A stretch of 64,000 nucleotides of DNA from Adiantum capillus-veneris (GCA_014529385.2 CM043962.1:92950180-93014179), one strand, 5' to 3'; shown: positions 1 to 10,740, counted from the stretch's first letter. The notes: a model not told the origin generated them from the sequence alone. Numbers and translations are program-made.

Positions 1-118
1 CACTCTCTCACTAAAGGAACAGAAGGCTCTCCCTTCCGTAAGTAAAAGGAACCCTTGAGCACAGTTTGGAGCACTCATGTTGAGCAAAGTTCAACATTCA
101 TATCTACTGCACCTTACA

Positions 119-137
119 TTGGTATCAGAGCTTTGAC
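119..137 (+). other. Primer-binding site, initiator tRNA-Met type
   Basis: The text TTGGTATCAGAGCTTTG directly follows the LTR end TTACA. TGGTATCAGAGC is the usual plant primer-binding site complementary to the 3' end of initiator tRNA-Met. It fixes the element's orientation as plus. Confidence 0.85.
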
Positions 138-362
138 AGTGTTCTGTATCACTCAAGGAAAGAACCACAAGAACCACATAATTTTTTTTTGCTTGTTGCG
201 GTCGCACATAACCCAAGTCCTCTTGGGCGTGTCGATTTCTAATCGTGTTTTTGAAGAGTGACAAGAAACCCAAGAAAGGTGGTCTTGTCTAGCCTCCCCT
301 TGTGCCTCTTTTCACTCATTGAGAGCGGACCGTGCACTTAGCGGCCGGCCAATCGACGTGAG

Positions 363-1698
363 GTGGAAAAAAGCAACCTTGGTTTGAGCGCAAGGCCGCC
401 AAGGGGTGCGCTCGCGGAAAAGAGCAGAACTCGAGTGAAGAAAAGATCCTTCTCTAACACAGATTGCAAGAAAAAGAAGAACCTCAAGAACCTCAAGACC
501 CGCAAGACCCGCAAGAACCTCAAGAACTCACGAACCCCAAGAACCCAAGCTCCTTGTGAACTTAAGAACCCAAGACTTCAGTGGATGGTCATCACCCGAA
601 GCGGAATGGATACTTCGCATTGAGGTGGTGAGCATGGGAGTAGCGAAGAAGAATTGTCCCCACGAGGAGGTTTTTCTGACCCTCCCCCTTCCCCATCTAC
701 GCCAAGGATTGCACCAGATCCTATGGAGGCTTTGCAAGACGATGATGCACACGATGACAACGTGGCACGAAGCAAGAATGGCAACCATGGAACGTGAGCG
801 CGAGCAATTACGCTTGGAGGCCAAAGAATTTGATCGCAAGTACGTAGAAAGACAAACAGAATTGGATCGCAAGGACGTTGTTCATTCTTTCTCTCTCAAT
901 TCTAATGTGCAGGCGAAGATTGAAGAGATTCGGGAAAAGGAGACTCTCTTAGTCTCTTCTTCTCCCAAGCATGACACACAGGATTTGCATGATGATTTGA
1001 ATGACAAGCATGATGATTTGCATAATGATCAAGATGTGATTTCTCACAAGCATGATGATTTGCACAATGATCAAGATGTGATTTCTCACAAGCATGATGA
1101 TTTGCATGAAGATGACGTGATTGTTCACAAGGATGATGGTTTAGTTGATGCTTTTTCTAGCGAAGCTAACCTCGTTGCAGATTCGATCAATCATGAAGAA
1201 TCGATCTTGGCTTTCGAGTCGAGGTCCACAGCACTTCCACAGGTAGATTCGATCAAACACGAAGAACGGATTTTGGCTCTTGAGCCTAGGTCCAAAGAAC
1301 CCTCACAGGAAGTACTATGTGTTCGCATGATTGGTCAGCACGCATTGTTCGACTGTTTCATTCGTGATCGTTTCTTGTATTTTAGTCAGCGTCTTTATGT
1401 GATCCCTTTTCCTAGGCATGACATATTGTACGTTGAGCACGTTTCACTCATGAATGAGCACGGATGTATGCGGATTATTCATGAAAAGCTGGAAAGTATG
1501 CATTCAAGGAATTCACATTCTATGTTTCTTTCTTGGCACGACACAGTTGTAGAAAGAGCACAAGAAAGTATGAGCACCAAGCATGGGCATTTCTGTTGTG
1601 AATTGCCACAGTTGATTGATTTAGATCAGAAAGACACGATTCGATCTCATTGTTTGCGTGTGGGTGGTGAACGGGTTGGCACTTCGTCTATTTGTTAA
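363..1698 (+). pseudogene. Gag-like frame of family A element with acidic repeats
   Basis: Two overlapping frames are used. The first (363-623) is very basic and reaches MVITRSG, a motif often seen near the start of plant gypsy Gag. The second is open to 1698; its first in-frame ATG is at 634. A third frame over 640-790 reads as Ser/Pro-rich Gag-like sequence, so at least one frameshift is likely. The middle carries acidic His-Asp repeats (see 1006-1128). No zinc knuckle and no enzyme domain are seen. By position, between primer-binding site and 3' LTR, it is the only protein candidate of this element. A function beyond Gag-like is not supported. Confidence 0.5.
1006..1128 (+). repeat. 42-bp in-frame tandem repeat in gag-like frame
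   Basis: Two 42-bp units (1006-1047, 1048-1089) and a 39-bp variant (1090-1128) follow each other. Each encodes KHDDLH followed by an acidic stretch ending in H(K). Units one and two differ at a single base in the part I compared. The unit length is a multiple of three, so the frame is kept. Confidence 0.85.
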
Positions 1699-2053
1699 TC
1701 TACATTGCATGCATAGTCTTTGAGGAAGATGAGATTTTTTCCAGTCACTTTACATGGAATGGGTATGTTCATGTTTTTGTGTTGGAAGTGGTTTCAGGAA
1801 TTTTCAGCCTCGGAGATTCTTGAAGAAGGTAGACGCATGACTATAGACGAAGTTGAAGCATCGAAGGAGCCACAGAATACTTTGTGTCGCTTTCGGCGCG
1901 GCCCAAAGAAGCAAGCATTGCAAACCTTTATGAAGTTTAAGTATTGCACGATCCACACATCAGAGTGGGCCGACGAAGAGTCCTTTCGAGGATTCCGGAT
2001 GTTGTTGGCGATCTCCCGCGACGCCATACAGTTCGGTACCAGTACCTCACTTT

Positions 2054-2066
2054 GAAAAGGCGGGAA
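2054..2066 (+). other. Polypurine tract of family A element
   Basis: A purine-rich run (GAAAAGG then GGGAA) ends directly at the TGTCAC start of the 3' LTR, the expected site for plus-strand priming. Confidence 0.6.
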
Positions 2067-3253
2067 TGTCACTTGACACATCTAACCCTATGTGCACGTG
2101 GACAAGCTACTTCATGACAAGGGTTCAGTCCATAGTTCAGTCAGTCTAGAATAGGAAGTGATCTGGCACTTTTGTGAGTCTGTTCGCAGACCGTGCATAT
2201 CCAGACGCTTAGTTTAGATGCATATCCTCCGGTTGCACATAGCATGATCATCAGCATTTCCATCAGAATCCATCAAAATCATCAAGGGAATTTTCCAGTG
2301 CATTAAACCTATTTTTCCTATTTTTGACATTTTTCACTTATTTATTAAGTGACTTTTGTTGAAAACTAGGTAGGGCAATTTTGCTAAGAGAGTTAGCACT
2401 TTCTGGCAGAAGAGGCAGCAAGAGCACTCGCTCAACAAGCTACTTCTCAGCAGAACCCCCAGATGCCCTAGCGTTTTTGCATCACAGCAGGAAGGTAGCG
2501 TTTTTGGACCAGATCAGCGAGCGTTTTTGCTCTTGCAGATTCCTGGCGACAACAGACCAAGCAGAAGCCCCAACGTTAGCAGATTCTCCACAGCAAGACC
2601 ATTTTCAGCCCTAGCGTTTTTGCATCTGCAAGACACTTCAGTGTTTTTGCAGATCTTCGCAACGGAATCCCCACAAGCATCAGCGTTTTCAGTTTTCAGC
2701 AGTAAGCACCCCGCAGTAGAACCCCCGAACCTCGCAGATCTCAGCTTCCCGTAGCGGATCCTCGCCGCACGGTCAGATCCCGCGAAGTTTGCAGATTCAG
2801 CCCGGAAAACGCAGATTTCAGCATCTGCGTTTTCAGCGCGTCGTCGTTGCATCGGCATCGTCATCGACATAGAGTCAGAATTCAGCAGATAAAGATTTGC
2901 AGATTTCAGCCCTTAGCGTTTTCAGATTTCAGCCCGTCTCGTCGTCGTTCTCATCGTTGGCAAGTCCAAAGCATTGTAGAGATTTGTGCAATCATAAGTA
3001 GACCGTTCTTGCCATAGAGAGTGGGGCCTTCGGAGGAGGTTTGACAACATTCTGGTGTCGTATTCTTCTCTCTCTCTATCTCTGAGTCTCAATACCTTCA
3101 TTCACAGTGTCTATTCACTTTGTTTGTGTCCATTGCACTCTCTCACTAAAGGAACAGAAGGCTCTCCCTTCCGTAAGTAAAAGGAACCCTTGAGCACAGT
3201 TTGGAGCACTCATCTTGAGCAAAGTTCAACATTCACTTCCGCTGCACCTTACA
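2067..3253 (+). repeat. 3' LTR of family A element (1,187 bp)
   Basis: It starts TGTCACTTGAC and ends CACCTTACA. Its last 118 bp repeat bases 1-118. The right half is built from many loose repeats around AGCGTTTTTGCAG (for example near 2468, 2497, 2519, 2608, 2690 and 2908). It is directly followed by a family B LTR in reverse orientation, with only ACA shared at the joint, so family A probably inserted at or recombined with the edge of that LTR. Confidence 0.85.
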
Positions 3254-3774
3254 AACTTGGACACCCCAAGTCAAGATTCTATCGCGACACAACAAAGATT
3301 CACTTCAAAACAGTTCACAAAATTGACACGGCTCGGCGTAGTTCCGTGCCCAGAGGTATTGGCCCCAAAGACTGGCACCCCTTTCGGTATTTCTGTTTAT
3401 ATTAATATGTGTTCAAAGTACAAGAGAGTAGGCAGGTGCTCACTCTCAGACTTTGCTCTGAGAAGTAAGGCCTTGCCCACTTATTTAAAGGTACAAGGGA
3501 TGCCCAAAAGCAGGGCCCGAAAAATCTCTAAAATTAAAAGTTTTTAATCTCAAAAGAAAATTGCCCAAAAGCTGCCATAAAAATCAGCCAACGCATTTTA
3601 TGGAAATCCGTACGGGTTGCCACGTCATCAGCTAGCGCAAAAAGCGGAATTCCGTACCATTTGCCACGCCAGATTGCCATTGCATTTTGCTAGGGTCCGT
3701 ACTGTTGCCATGTGGCATTTCTGTCGCAGTTTGTATGTGTGTCTAGAAGCCTGCCACGTCACCAGTTTGTGACA
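3254..3774 (-). repeat. Family B LTR (3' LTR of minus-strand chromovirus remnant)
   Basis: On the minus strand it runs from TGTCACAAACTGG (3774) to CCAAGTTTGT near 3254. Close relatives lie at 6687-7224 (-), 8387-8905 (-), 11420-12239 (+) and 13304-13814 (+). The minus-strand sequence just inside it (3775-3792) is a G-rich polypurine tract, so this copy is a 3' LTR. Confidence 0.85.
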
Positions 3775-4367
3775 TACCCCCCTCTTGAAAGAATTGTAAT
3801 CACCCTCAATTACGCCTGCAAAAGAGTCAGAGACCATAAACTGTCTTAGCAGACACTGATTGTTACTACCGACACACTAGGCACAACACATCTAGCACAT
3901 GTACCAATCGACAGTCACATCAACGGACATCACTTGACATCACATGACAAATCACATTCAAATTCATTCCAAATCTCAGACCATGATGAATCGGCAACGT
4001 ATTTAGTAATCGCATCTAGATCCAGTCGGGACCTCACAGATGCCCGATAACTAATCCATATTGCGATCATGTCTATAGAGATTATTAGACCGAAATGTTG
4101 CAGTCATTTTGTCTATCAGTTCCTGCACTCAAACAAGTCAAGTACAAATCAATCAATATCATTTTCATTTTCAGAAATTCTAGTTCATAAAGTCATACAG
4201 CAGAATACTGTCAACCCAACAGTATCCTTGAAACCCAAAGGGTCATCAATGACTCTATATCAAAAATCGGGGTAATCTGTTGACAAAGGAGCGGAGCAAC
4301 TCCTCTCTTGTGCAAGCCCGCTGCATTAGATTTACCCATGCTGAAATTAGGGTTCTATTGGAGTAGA
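3775..4367 (-). mobile_element. 3' untranslated internal region of family B chromovirus
   Basis: No protein is encoded here. The stretch is similar, in reverse, to 11040-11419 and in part to 9455-9600, which sit at the same place in other copies (for example a shared segment around the phrase TCATACAGCAGAATACTG). It joins the pol end at 4368 to the polypurine tract next to the LTR at 3774. Confidence 0.7.
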
Positions 4368-4960
4368 CTATACTAAACCGAATGCTTCAAGGTAAAGTTC
4401 CACAATGTGAGGAGTATCTGCTAGGTCCTCCTCCTCCATCCACTTCGCATCCAATTCTAGATAGTTCTTGAATTTAACAAAGAACCGCCTAATCACTTTA
4501 CCTTTAATCTTTCTATCTTTATGTGCCGGTATCTGTTCTGGAACGAGGATCTCCTCGCTTTCCTCCACCTCGTGTTGCTCATCTGGCTTCCCATCATCGG
4601 GCACATCGCCTTTAAAAGGCTTCAAGAGACTCACATGAAAAGCATTGTGAATTCTCCAAGTATCGGGCAGCTTCAGTCTAAAGTAGACATCATTTATCTT
4701 TTCTTCTATCTAGAAAGGTCTATAGTATCTCATGCTAAGCTTTGAAAAAAGCCGTTTTTTTCCCTTTTTCTTTCTCAGGCGTGCCTTCTCAAATCGTAAG
4801 AGCACCCAATCGTCATCCTTTAATTTCAAATCGCAACGGTGTCGATCTGTTGCCTTCTTGTGTCTTTCTTGAGATTTTGCTAAAGCCTCTCGGACCTCGG
4901 CAAAAGCAGTGTCCAAGTCCCTCGTGTATTGGTCGGCTTCAAAAATCTTATTTTTTGTGC
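4368..4960 (-). pseudogene. Integrase C-terminal part with chromodomain (chromovirus relic)
   Basis: Read on the minus strand, the frame gives the integrase C-terminal region (YTRDLDTAFAEVREAL, WVLLRFEKARLRKKKGK, LSMRYYRPF, then HNAFHVSLLKPFKG) and next a chromodomain-like block (EEILVPEQIP to WMEEEDL), the mark of Ty3/gypsy chromoviruses, which use it to target chromatin. The frame is continuous apart from an in-frame TAG at 4707-4709, just after RYYRPF. The frame ends at 4368. At about 4960 it is cut off by the family A LTR; the N-terminal half of integrase resumes at 6028, and about 100 residues in between, including most of the catalytic core, are missing. Confidence 0.85.
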
Positions 4961-4976
4961 TTAGGAAGGGTGGAAC

Positions 4977-6027
4977 TGTCACGTGACACATCCCAACCCT
5001 ATGTGTCCGTGGACAAGCTACACCACAGCAGGGTTCGATCAAGTCTAGATTAGTAGTGATCTGACACTTTTGTGAGTCTATTCGTAGACTGTGCATGCCC
5101 AGTCACTTAGCATAGATGCATATCCTCCGGTTGCACACAGCATGATCATCGGAATTCCCATCAGAATCCATTAGCATCAGTCATGGGAATTTTCCAGTGC
5201 ATTTAGCCTATTTTCCTATTTTTGGTTATTTTCACTTATTATTTTTAAGTGACTTTCCAACAAAAGTAGGTAGGGCAATTTTGCTAAGTTAATATATAAG
5301 CAAACCCAAGTTAGCACTTTCTCGCAGAAGAGGCAGCAGGAGGTTCCCGCTCAACAGGCAACTTCTCAGCAGTACCCCCCTCATCACTTAGCCTCGCCAT
5401 CCCCATCTTTGGCGTTTTTCACAGCATCAGCATTGCCATTGAAGTTCCCCCTTCTGGCGTTAGTTCCCCAGTAGATCAGCCCCATCCTTGGCGTTTTCCC
5501 GCGACCAACCCACTTCAGCCAGTAGCGTTTTTGGGGATCGCTAGCATATGCAAGATCAGCGTTTTTCTTCAGCAAGTTCAGCAAGCAGACATCAGCCTTT
5601 GTAGCATTTTCATCAGCAGATGCATTTCAGCCCTAGCATTTCCTGTCTCCAGCCAATCGGCAGCAGAAGCAAAGGTACATCAACGTTTTGGCAAGAGACA
5701 GAACCAGCCAGCGTTAGTGCATTTTCAGCCTAGACCACATCAGATCCACAGCGTTTCCAGCCCTAGGATACAGTAGCAGATTTCATCCGAAGTTGGTTGC
5801 AGATGTTCCCTCATTTTCAGCCATAAAAACGCAGCCAAAACAGTCATTTTCAGCCACCAAGAAGACCACGAAATTCAGCCAATAGAAGATCACTGATTTC
5901 AGCCTAAGTCGCCGTCGTCATCACCGTCGTCGTCGTCGGCATAGTCCCATTGCATCAGTCCATTGCATACGCATTGTACACCTTTGTGCAATCAAAGTAG
6001 ACCACTCTCGCCGACGAGAGTGGGGCT
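4977..6027 (+). repeat. Truncated family A LTR inside a chromovirus integrase gene
   Basis: It starts TGTCACGTGACAC and follows the LTR at 2067-3253 up to about 3040 of that copy, including the GCGTTTTT-type motif repeats. A short purine run before 4977 resembles the family A polypurine tract, so a few internal bases are also present. The last ~215 bp of the LTR are absent, and integrase sequence starts directly at 6028. A deletion therefore removed both the LTR end and part of the host integrase gene. Confidence 0.8.
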
Positions 6028-6490
6028 TGCTAAATCTGTCAATAACAGTCGAGATACCGTCGTGCCCACTCTGTGTCTTCGAGAGGAGATCAAAAATGAA
6101 ATCCATAGCAATACTTTCCCAGGGGCAGGTGGGAATGGGTAAAGGCTGTAACAATCCTTGTGCTTTATGCGTGTCAAACTTGACCTTCTGGCATACCAAG
6201 CAACTGTGCACAAAGTCGTGCACATCCTTCTTGAGTCTCGGCCAAAAGAAGTGACTCTCCACACCTTTCAAGGTGGTATCAATGCCGCGGTGACCTGTAA
6301 AAGGTGGACAGTGGCATTCGGTTAGAACCTTTTCCCTTTGCATATCTTGACACAGAAAGGAATCCCTTTCTCGTGGGGACCCACAAAGGTGACTGCCTTT
6401 CAGACTTTGAAAGAGAAATTGACTACGGGATCAGTTTTGACTTTGCCAGATTTGCAAAAGTCATTCAAAGTATGCTTGTGGTCGTAGTCC
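6028..6490 (-). pseudogene. Integrase N-terminal part, family B chromovirus relic
   Basis: The minus strand encodes the integrase zinc-binding segment (H-x-H-R pattern in CHCPPFTGHRGID, then HSCLVCQKVK) followed by the core start WESIAMDFI and VIDRFSK, where homology stops at 6028. Upstream on the same strand, 6344-6490 encodes the usual linker before integrase in a shifted frame. It belongs with the chromodomain part at 4368-4960. The end at 6490 abuts a plus-strand RNase H fragment, so an inversion joint lies here. Confidence 0.8.
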
Positions 6491-6497
6491 GAGTGCG

Positions 6498-6686
6498 GTC
6501 TTAATGCAAGAAGGCCTTGTCATTGCCTATGAGAGCTTTTGGCGGTTATCCATGCTCTTACTCAGTGGCAACATTACCTACTCGGAGCCGATTTTACAGT
6601 CTTCACTGATTATCAGAGTTTACGCTACTTCTTGTCACAAAAGCCGCTTTCGGAAAAGCAGATGTAGTGGGCTAACATCTTGTCAC
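6498..6686 (+). pseudogene. Ty3/gypsy RNase H fragment, plus strand
   Basis: The plus strand reads [10 protein letters not shown], then after frame changes [28 protein letters not shown]-like sequence, which is the conserved RNase H stretch of Ty3/gypsy pol. It is opposite in strand to the integrase piece on its left and is cut by a family B LTR at 6687. Confidence 0.65.
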
Positions 6687-7224
6687 TGTGACAAACTTGG
6701 ACACCCCAAGTCAAGATTCTACTGCGACACAACAGAGATTCACTTCAAAACAATTCACAAAATTGACACGGCCCGGAGTAATTCCGTGCCCAGAGGTATT
6801 GGCCCCAAAGACTAGGGCCCCTTTCGGTATTTCTTTTTATATTAATTTGTGTTCAAAGTACAAGAGAGTAGGCAGGTGGTCACTCTCAGACTCTACGTCC
6901 AGATGCATTGAGAAGTGAGGCCTTGCCCACTTATTTAAAGGTACAAGGGATGCCTAAAAGCAGAGCCCCAAAAATCTCTAAACTTAAAAGTTTTAAATCT
7001 CAAAAGAAATTTGCCCAAAAGCTGCCATAAAAACCAGCCAACGCATTTTACGGAAATCCGTACAAGTTGCCACGTCATCAGCTAGCGCAAAAAGCGGAAT
7101 TCCGTACAATTTGCCACGTCAGCCTGCCATCGCATTTTGCGGGGGTTCGTACTGCTGCCACATGGCATTTCTATCGCAGTCTGTATGTGTGTGTTTGGAA
7201 GCCTGCCATGTCACCAGTTTGTGA
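6687..7224 (-). repeat. Family B LTR, downstream copy of a gag-only element
   Basis: On the minus strand it begins TGTCACAAACTGGTGACATGG at 7224 and ends in TTTGTCACA at 6687. With the LTR at 8387-8905 it brackets an intact gag frame on the same strand, so 6687-8905 looks like an LTR-gag-LTR element with pol deleted. Flanking 5-mers (GTCAC left, CAATA right) do not match, so no target duplication is visible. Confidence 0.8.
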
Positions 7225-7378
7225 CAAGAGTCGGTAGAAAGAATCCCAAAACCGTTCACAATATGCGTCCAAAGTGTCACCCTTGGTCATCTGAAGATGG
7301 TTCCAAGCGGTTCTCACATTTGGTTCGTACTCCTGGGTCAATCAAGAAGAAATAAAGAGCTGTTTGAACCTCAATCAC

Positions 7379-8314
7379 TTAGTCGGGGATTCTTTCCTCA
7401 GAAGAAGAGTGGACCACCATGTTTGTGCATTTCCCTTCAAAAACGATGTTGCCCACCTGATCTTGGAGTGCTCTTGAGTAGTGTGCTCCGGAGAAGGCTA
7501 TATCAAATTGTTGAATGAATGCCAAAGCCTTCGGAGCATCTCGGAATCCGGAAAAGGATTTAAATTTCACTGATTGTCCAGCCTCTTTAAATTCCTTTGT
7601 CGTTTTGTTCTTGTCTTCGAGGAAATCATACTGGTTGGCTCTGTAAAAGTGTTTCTTCTTTGCATAAAACATGTGATCGTCGATGTCCAAAATGCCAGAG
7701 GATGACTCCTCCATAGAATTGTCAGAAATTGGTTGGAATCTGATCTTCTTTTCCTTTTTCTTGTTCTTTCCAAAACTGCTTCGCTTCTTGCCCTTTCTAT
7801 CCTCCTCGCTCAAATCGGAAGAGGAAGAGCTAGAAGATCTATCGGAAGAAGAACTGGGTAGCTCGAAACGCATACGCTTCTTCTGTTTTCGTGCAGTTGC
7901 AAAAGAAGATTGACGGCCCAAGTAACCGGGGTAGTCAATCCCCTTGTTGCGTTTCTTCAATTGCCTCTTCGATGGCTTCTTCGTGTCTAGAAGCTGATTG
8001 ATTCGGGTCTCAACAACATCATGGAGTTCTTCTTCAGTAAACATCCTCAGAGTAAGAGGTTTCTTGATTGTTGGTTCGATTGGTGTCTCAATGGCTTTTT
8101 GCCACTGAGTTTGCACTTCATCCATCGAGTGGTGGGTCAGAAATTTTGCATACTGGGGATCCTCGGCAAATTGAAGCATCTGCTTTGCGCACTCGTCAAC
8201 CTGTTGTTGACGTTGCATCTCCATGAGTTCATACCGCGAGGGCCGAGGTGGCCCATACTCATTGTCCACTAATCCGGTGGCAGATGGAGTTGTTTGATTC
8301 TTTTCGGAATCCAT
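7379..8314 (-). CDS. Gag protein of family B LTR element (intact frame, 311 aa)
   Basis: The ATG at 8312-8314 was chosen because homology with the Gag at 13886 starts here and the sequence upstream is leader. The protein carries a conserved start region with NEYGPPRP and QFAEDPQYAKFL, a long Ser/Glu/Lys-rich middle with stretches of consecutive serines, and the Gag core KFKSFSGFRDAPKALAFIQQ near residues 255-275. No zinc knuckle is present; the frame ends at 7379 about 150 bp before the 3' LTR, so the Gag is probably shortened together with the loss of pol. Its role would be assembly of virus-like particles. The frame has no stop codons, unlike most relatives here, which suggests a younger copy or dependence on a helper element. 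Confidence 0.75.
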   Translation of the reverse strand: MDSEKNQTTPSATGLVDNEYGPPRPSRYELMEMQRQQQVDECAKQMLQFAEDPQYAKFLTHHSMDEVQTQWQKAIETPIEPTIKKPLTLRMFTEEELHDVVETRINQLLDTKKPSKRQLKKRNKGIDYPGYLGRQSSFATARKQKKRMRFELPSSSSDRSSSSSSSDLSEEDRKGKKRSSFGKNKKKEKKIRFQPISDNSMEESSSGILDIDDHMFYAKKKHFYRANQYDFLEDKNKTTKEFKEAGQSVKFKSFSGFRDAPKALAFIQQFDIAFSGAHYSRALQDQVGNIVFEGKCTNMVVHSSSEERIPD

Positions 8315-8386
8315 AGGTGTCGCGAGTGGAAGGATCAGATGTCTCGGTAGAAGAGAAATCGGTTGTGCTCTGACACCACTTAGCAT

Positions 8387-8905
8387 TGTAACAAACTTGG
8401 ACACCCCAAGTCTAAATTTTGTCGCGACATGAGAGAGAATCACTTAACACACTCCACAATTTAATTGATTTGACACGGCCTGACGTAGTTCTGTGCCAAG
8501 AGAGATTGACTCCAAAGATTGGCGCCCCTTTCAATATTTCTATTTGTATTAATCTTTGAGCAAAGTACAACTCTCGTAGGGGACCTCCGCTCTCAGGCTC
8601 TGCGCCGAGATGCTTTGAGAAGTGAGGCCCCTATGGGCCCTTTTATTCTTATAAGGGATGCCAAAAGCAGTTAAACTCAAAAGCAAAGTATTCCAAAGAC
8701 AACTTGGTCCGAAATCTCCCAAAAAGCAGTAAGCGCAGTTTACGGAAATTCCGTACAGCTGTCAGTGCAAAAAGCAAAATTCCGTATTGTTCTGCCACGT
8801 CAACAGTCACGCGTCCGTATTGCTATGCCACGTCATCTATCAGCTCGAATCACGAGGATTCGTACTGTTGTCTGGGCAAAACTACCACGTCATCAATTTG
8901 TGACA
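8387..8905 (-). repeat. Family B LTR, upstream copy (5' LTR) with primer-binding site
   Basis: On the minus strand it runs TGTCACAAATTGATGACG to TTTGTTACA. Just inside, at 8365-8378 read in reverse, TGGTGTCAGAGCAC is a tRNA-Met-type primer-binding site with one change, separated from the LTR by eight bases (8379-8386). This fixes the LTR as the 5' copy for the gag at 7379-8314. Confidence 0.8.
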
Positions 8906-9370
8906 CAATACCTTTGGGCATGGAACTACGCCGGGCCGTGTCGACTCAATCTTAAAATGTGATAAAGTTGTGAAGTATTTTCAGTGATTCTTTCGTGTGT
9001 CGTGTTAGATCCCCGACTTGGGGTGCCCAAGCCTGTGACAATAGCCGACAAAGAGTACGGGCCACCTCGGCCTATGGAGTATGAACGAATGGAGATGCAG
9101 CGTCAACAACGAGTTGATGCTTGAGCGAAGCAGATGTTCCAGTTTTCGAAGGATCCCCAATACGCGAAATTTTTGACCTGACACCCGATTGATGAGATGC
9201 ATTCACGATGGCGTACAACCATCGACTCACCATTAAAGTCAGCCTTGAAGAAACCTCCTGTTCCCGGATGTTCACCAAAGATGAACTCGACGACCTTGTC
9301 GAAAGATGAGTCGACCAACTTCGAGGGGCCACGAAGCATTCGAGAAGACGCAGCAAGGGAGTAGACTACA
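8906..9370 (+). pseudogene. Family B LTR tail and decayed gag, head-to-head with previous element
   Basis: Bases 8906-9040 are the terminal part of a plus-strand family B LTR (CGCCGGGCCGTGTCGACTC, ending CCTGTGACA). From 9043 the plus strand encodes ADKEYGPPRPMEYERMEMQR and DPQYAKFLT, the same Gag start as at 7379-8314 but with in-frame TGA codons at about 9121 and 9179. The LTR beginning is missing, so this copy joins the 8387-8905 LTR back to back. Confidence 0.75.
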
Positions 9371-9454
9371 GATGACAATCTGAGATAGCCAATTCAGTGG
9401 TTTTGGATTTATTGAAGTCTTACATTTTGAATCAACTCCGCTCCTTTGTCACAA

Positions 9455-9600
9455 ATTACCTAGATGGAATAAAGTCACTGATTTTCCTTTGGAGTTTAGG
9501 GATACTGATGTGCTAACAGTATTCTGCTGTATGACTTTATGAATAAAGAACTTGGAAATGGGAATTCCCGAAAATGAATCTGATTTATGTGTACTCTGAA
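9455..9600 (+). mobile_element. Family B internal 3' region fragment
   Basis: The stretch around ACAGTATTCTGCTGTATGAC matches, in reverse, 4180-4290 in the internal 3' region of the chromovirus remnant. It shows that a plus-strand family B element with most of its interior deleted extends to about here. Confidence 0.5.
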
Positions 9601-9689
9601 ACCGGCCTGTTCAATCCAAAAAGGGCGGTAGACTTTACTTCAAACCTTGATTTAGCTTTCACCCATTATTAGTCGTCTATTTTACCTGT

Positions 9690-10740
9690 ACTTTCAAGAC
9701 ACAACAAAGGGGAGAGGGATACAGGTTGCTAAATTGCACCTGTATGAGTAGACCGACACCAGATTGGCCCCTAACTTAGGCGCCCCTTTCGGTATTTCTT
9801 TATTGTTCAAAAGAGGGAATAAACGTTGTGGATCCCTACAAGCTGCCCCACACAAACTTGGCTGAATTTCAACTGTTCCGGCCCGATTTCGGCAGCATAA
9901 CTGTACTAGGACCCTTCGCATTCAGTATTCCCACGCATTGACTGACCTTCCCGACGCATACGGGCACTTTACAAAACCTGGCGAGAATCTGCAGCACGCT
10001 GAATTCTCTGTTTTCAGCCCCGAAAATGCGCCAGATCACCTGTACAGCGGTCCCCTCGCGTCCCCGAACCTCCTGGGGTTATTAGGGTCCGTTTAGGGCC
10101 AAAACCCTAAACCTGCAAAAAGACACAGCAGGCTGTAATTCACTGTTTCGGGCTCCGTTTCGCGTGCTGGTCGCATCCGTATCAAGTCCTCGAGCTCCTG
10201 CACCTGTAGGGCTACTTGCCCTTTGAATCGGACGAGATTTCTGGTGTGAAACCTCTCCGAATTCACCTGTACCTGCGGGGGATTAGCCGCTAGCTAATCC
10301 AGTACCTGTGCAAGAGGCTCTTGCCTCGGCAATCGCGCATGAACCCACACAACTGTACATTGGTCAAATGAAAAGCCCACTAGTGGGGCATAACATACTG
10401 CCATAGAGGAGAGAGAGGGCAGTGCGTAGCGTGCAGGGCATCACTCCTGGCACCGCACTGTGCATAAGAGGGAAAGCAAGCACTCCATAGCTCTTAACCT
10501 GTGACAGGCTGAAAATGAGCCCTTCTCCTCTCTAAAATCAGCGCCCCCTTTTCTTGCATGAGGAAAGTGCACCAGAAGGTGCCACTTGGCACATTTATAA
10601 GCATTTTCCCATTTCGGGGTTGCCGCCTAAAAATCTCCCAACCGGTTGCCCAGTTGACTTCACGGCAGAGTAAGAAAATGTTCCCCTTGTCATTCCCGAG
10701 GTAATGACACAAACACATTTTCAGGTCCCAAAATAGCAGT
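9690..10740 (-). repeat. Diverged LTR-like remnant, probably family B relative
   Basis: The only firm link is the segment at 9779-9803 (GCGCCCCTTTCGGTATTTC), which in family B LTRs lies at the R/U5 boundary, here on the minus strand. The rest (for example the GAGCCCTTCTCCTCTCTAAAATC stretch near 10515) does not match other copies. No protein is seen. The ends are not defined. Confidence 0.35.

Larger units (their letters stand above)
1..3253 (+). mobile_element. Family A LTR retrotransposon, non-autonomous, 5' end outside window
   Basis: Bases 1-118 match the last 118 bases of 2067-3253 almost exactly, so they are the tail of the 5' LTR and the full 3' LTR of one element. A tRNA-Met primer-binding site follows the first copy and a purine tract precedes the second. 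The internal part (119-2066, about 1.9 kb) has a gag-like frame only; no protease, reverse transcriptase or integrase motif is seen in any frame. The element must therefore rely on enzymes from elsewhere. A truncated second LTR of the family lies at 4977-6027. The target-site duplication cannot be checked because the left end is missing. Confidence 0.85.

Noticed and set aside
6687-8905. Target-site duplication of the LTR-gag-LTR element
   Set aside because: Flanking bases GTCAC and CAATA do not match; the ends may have recombined.
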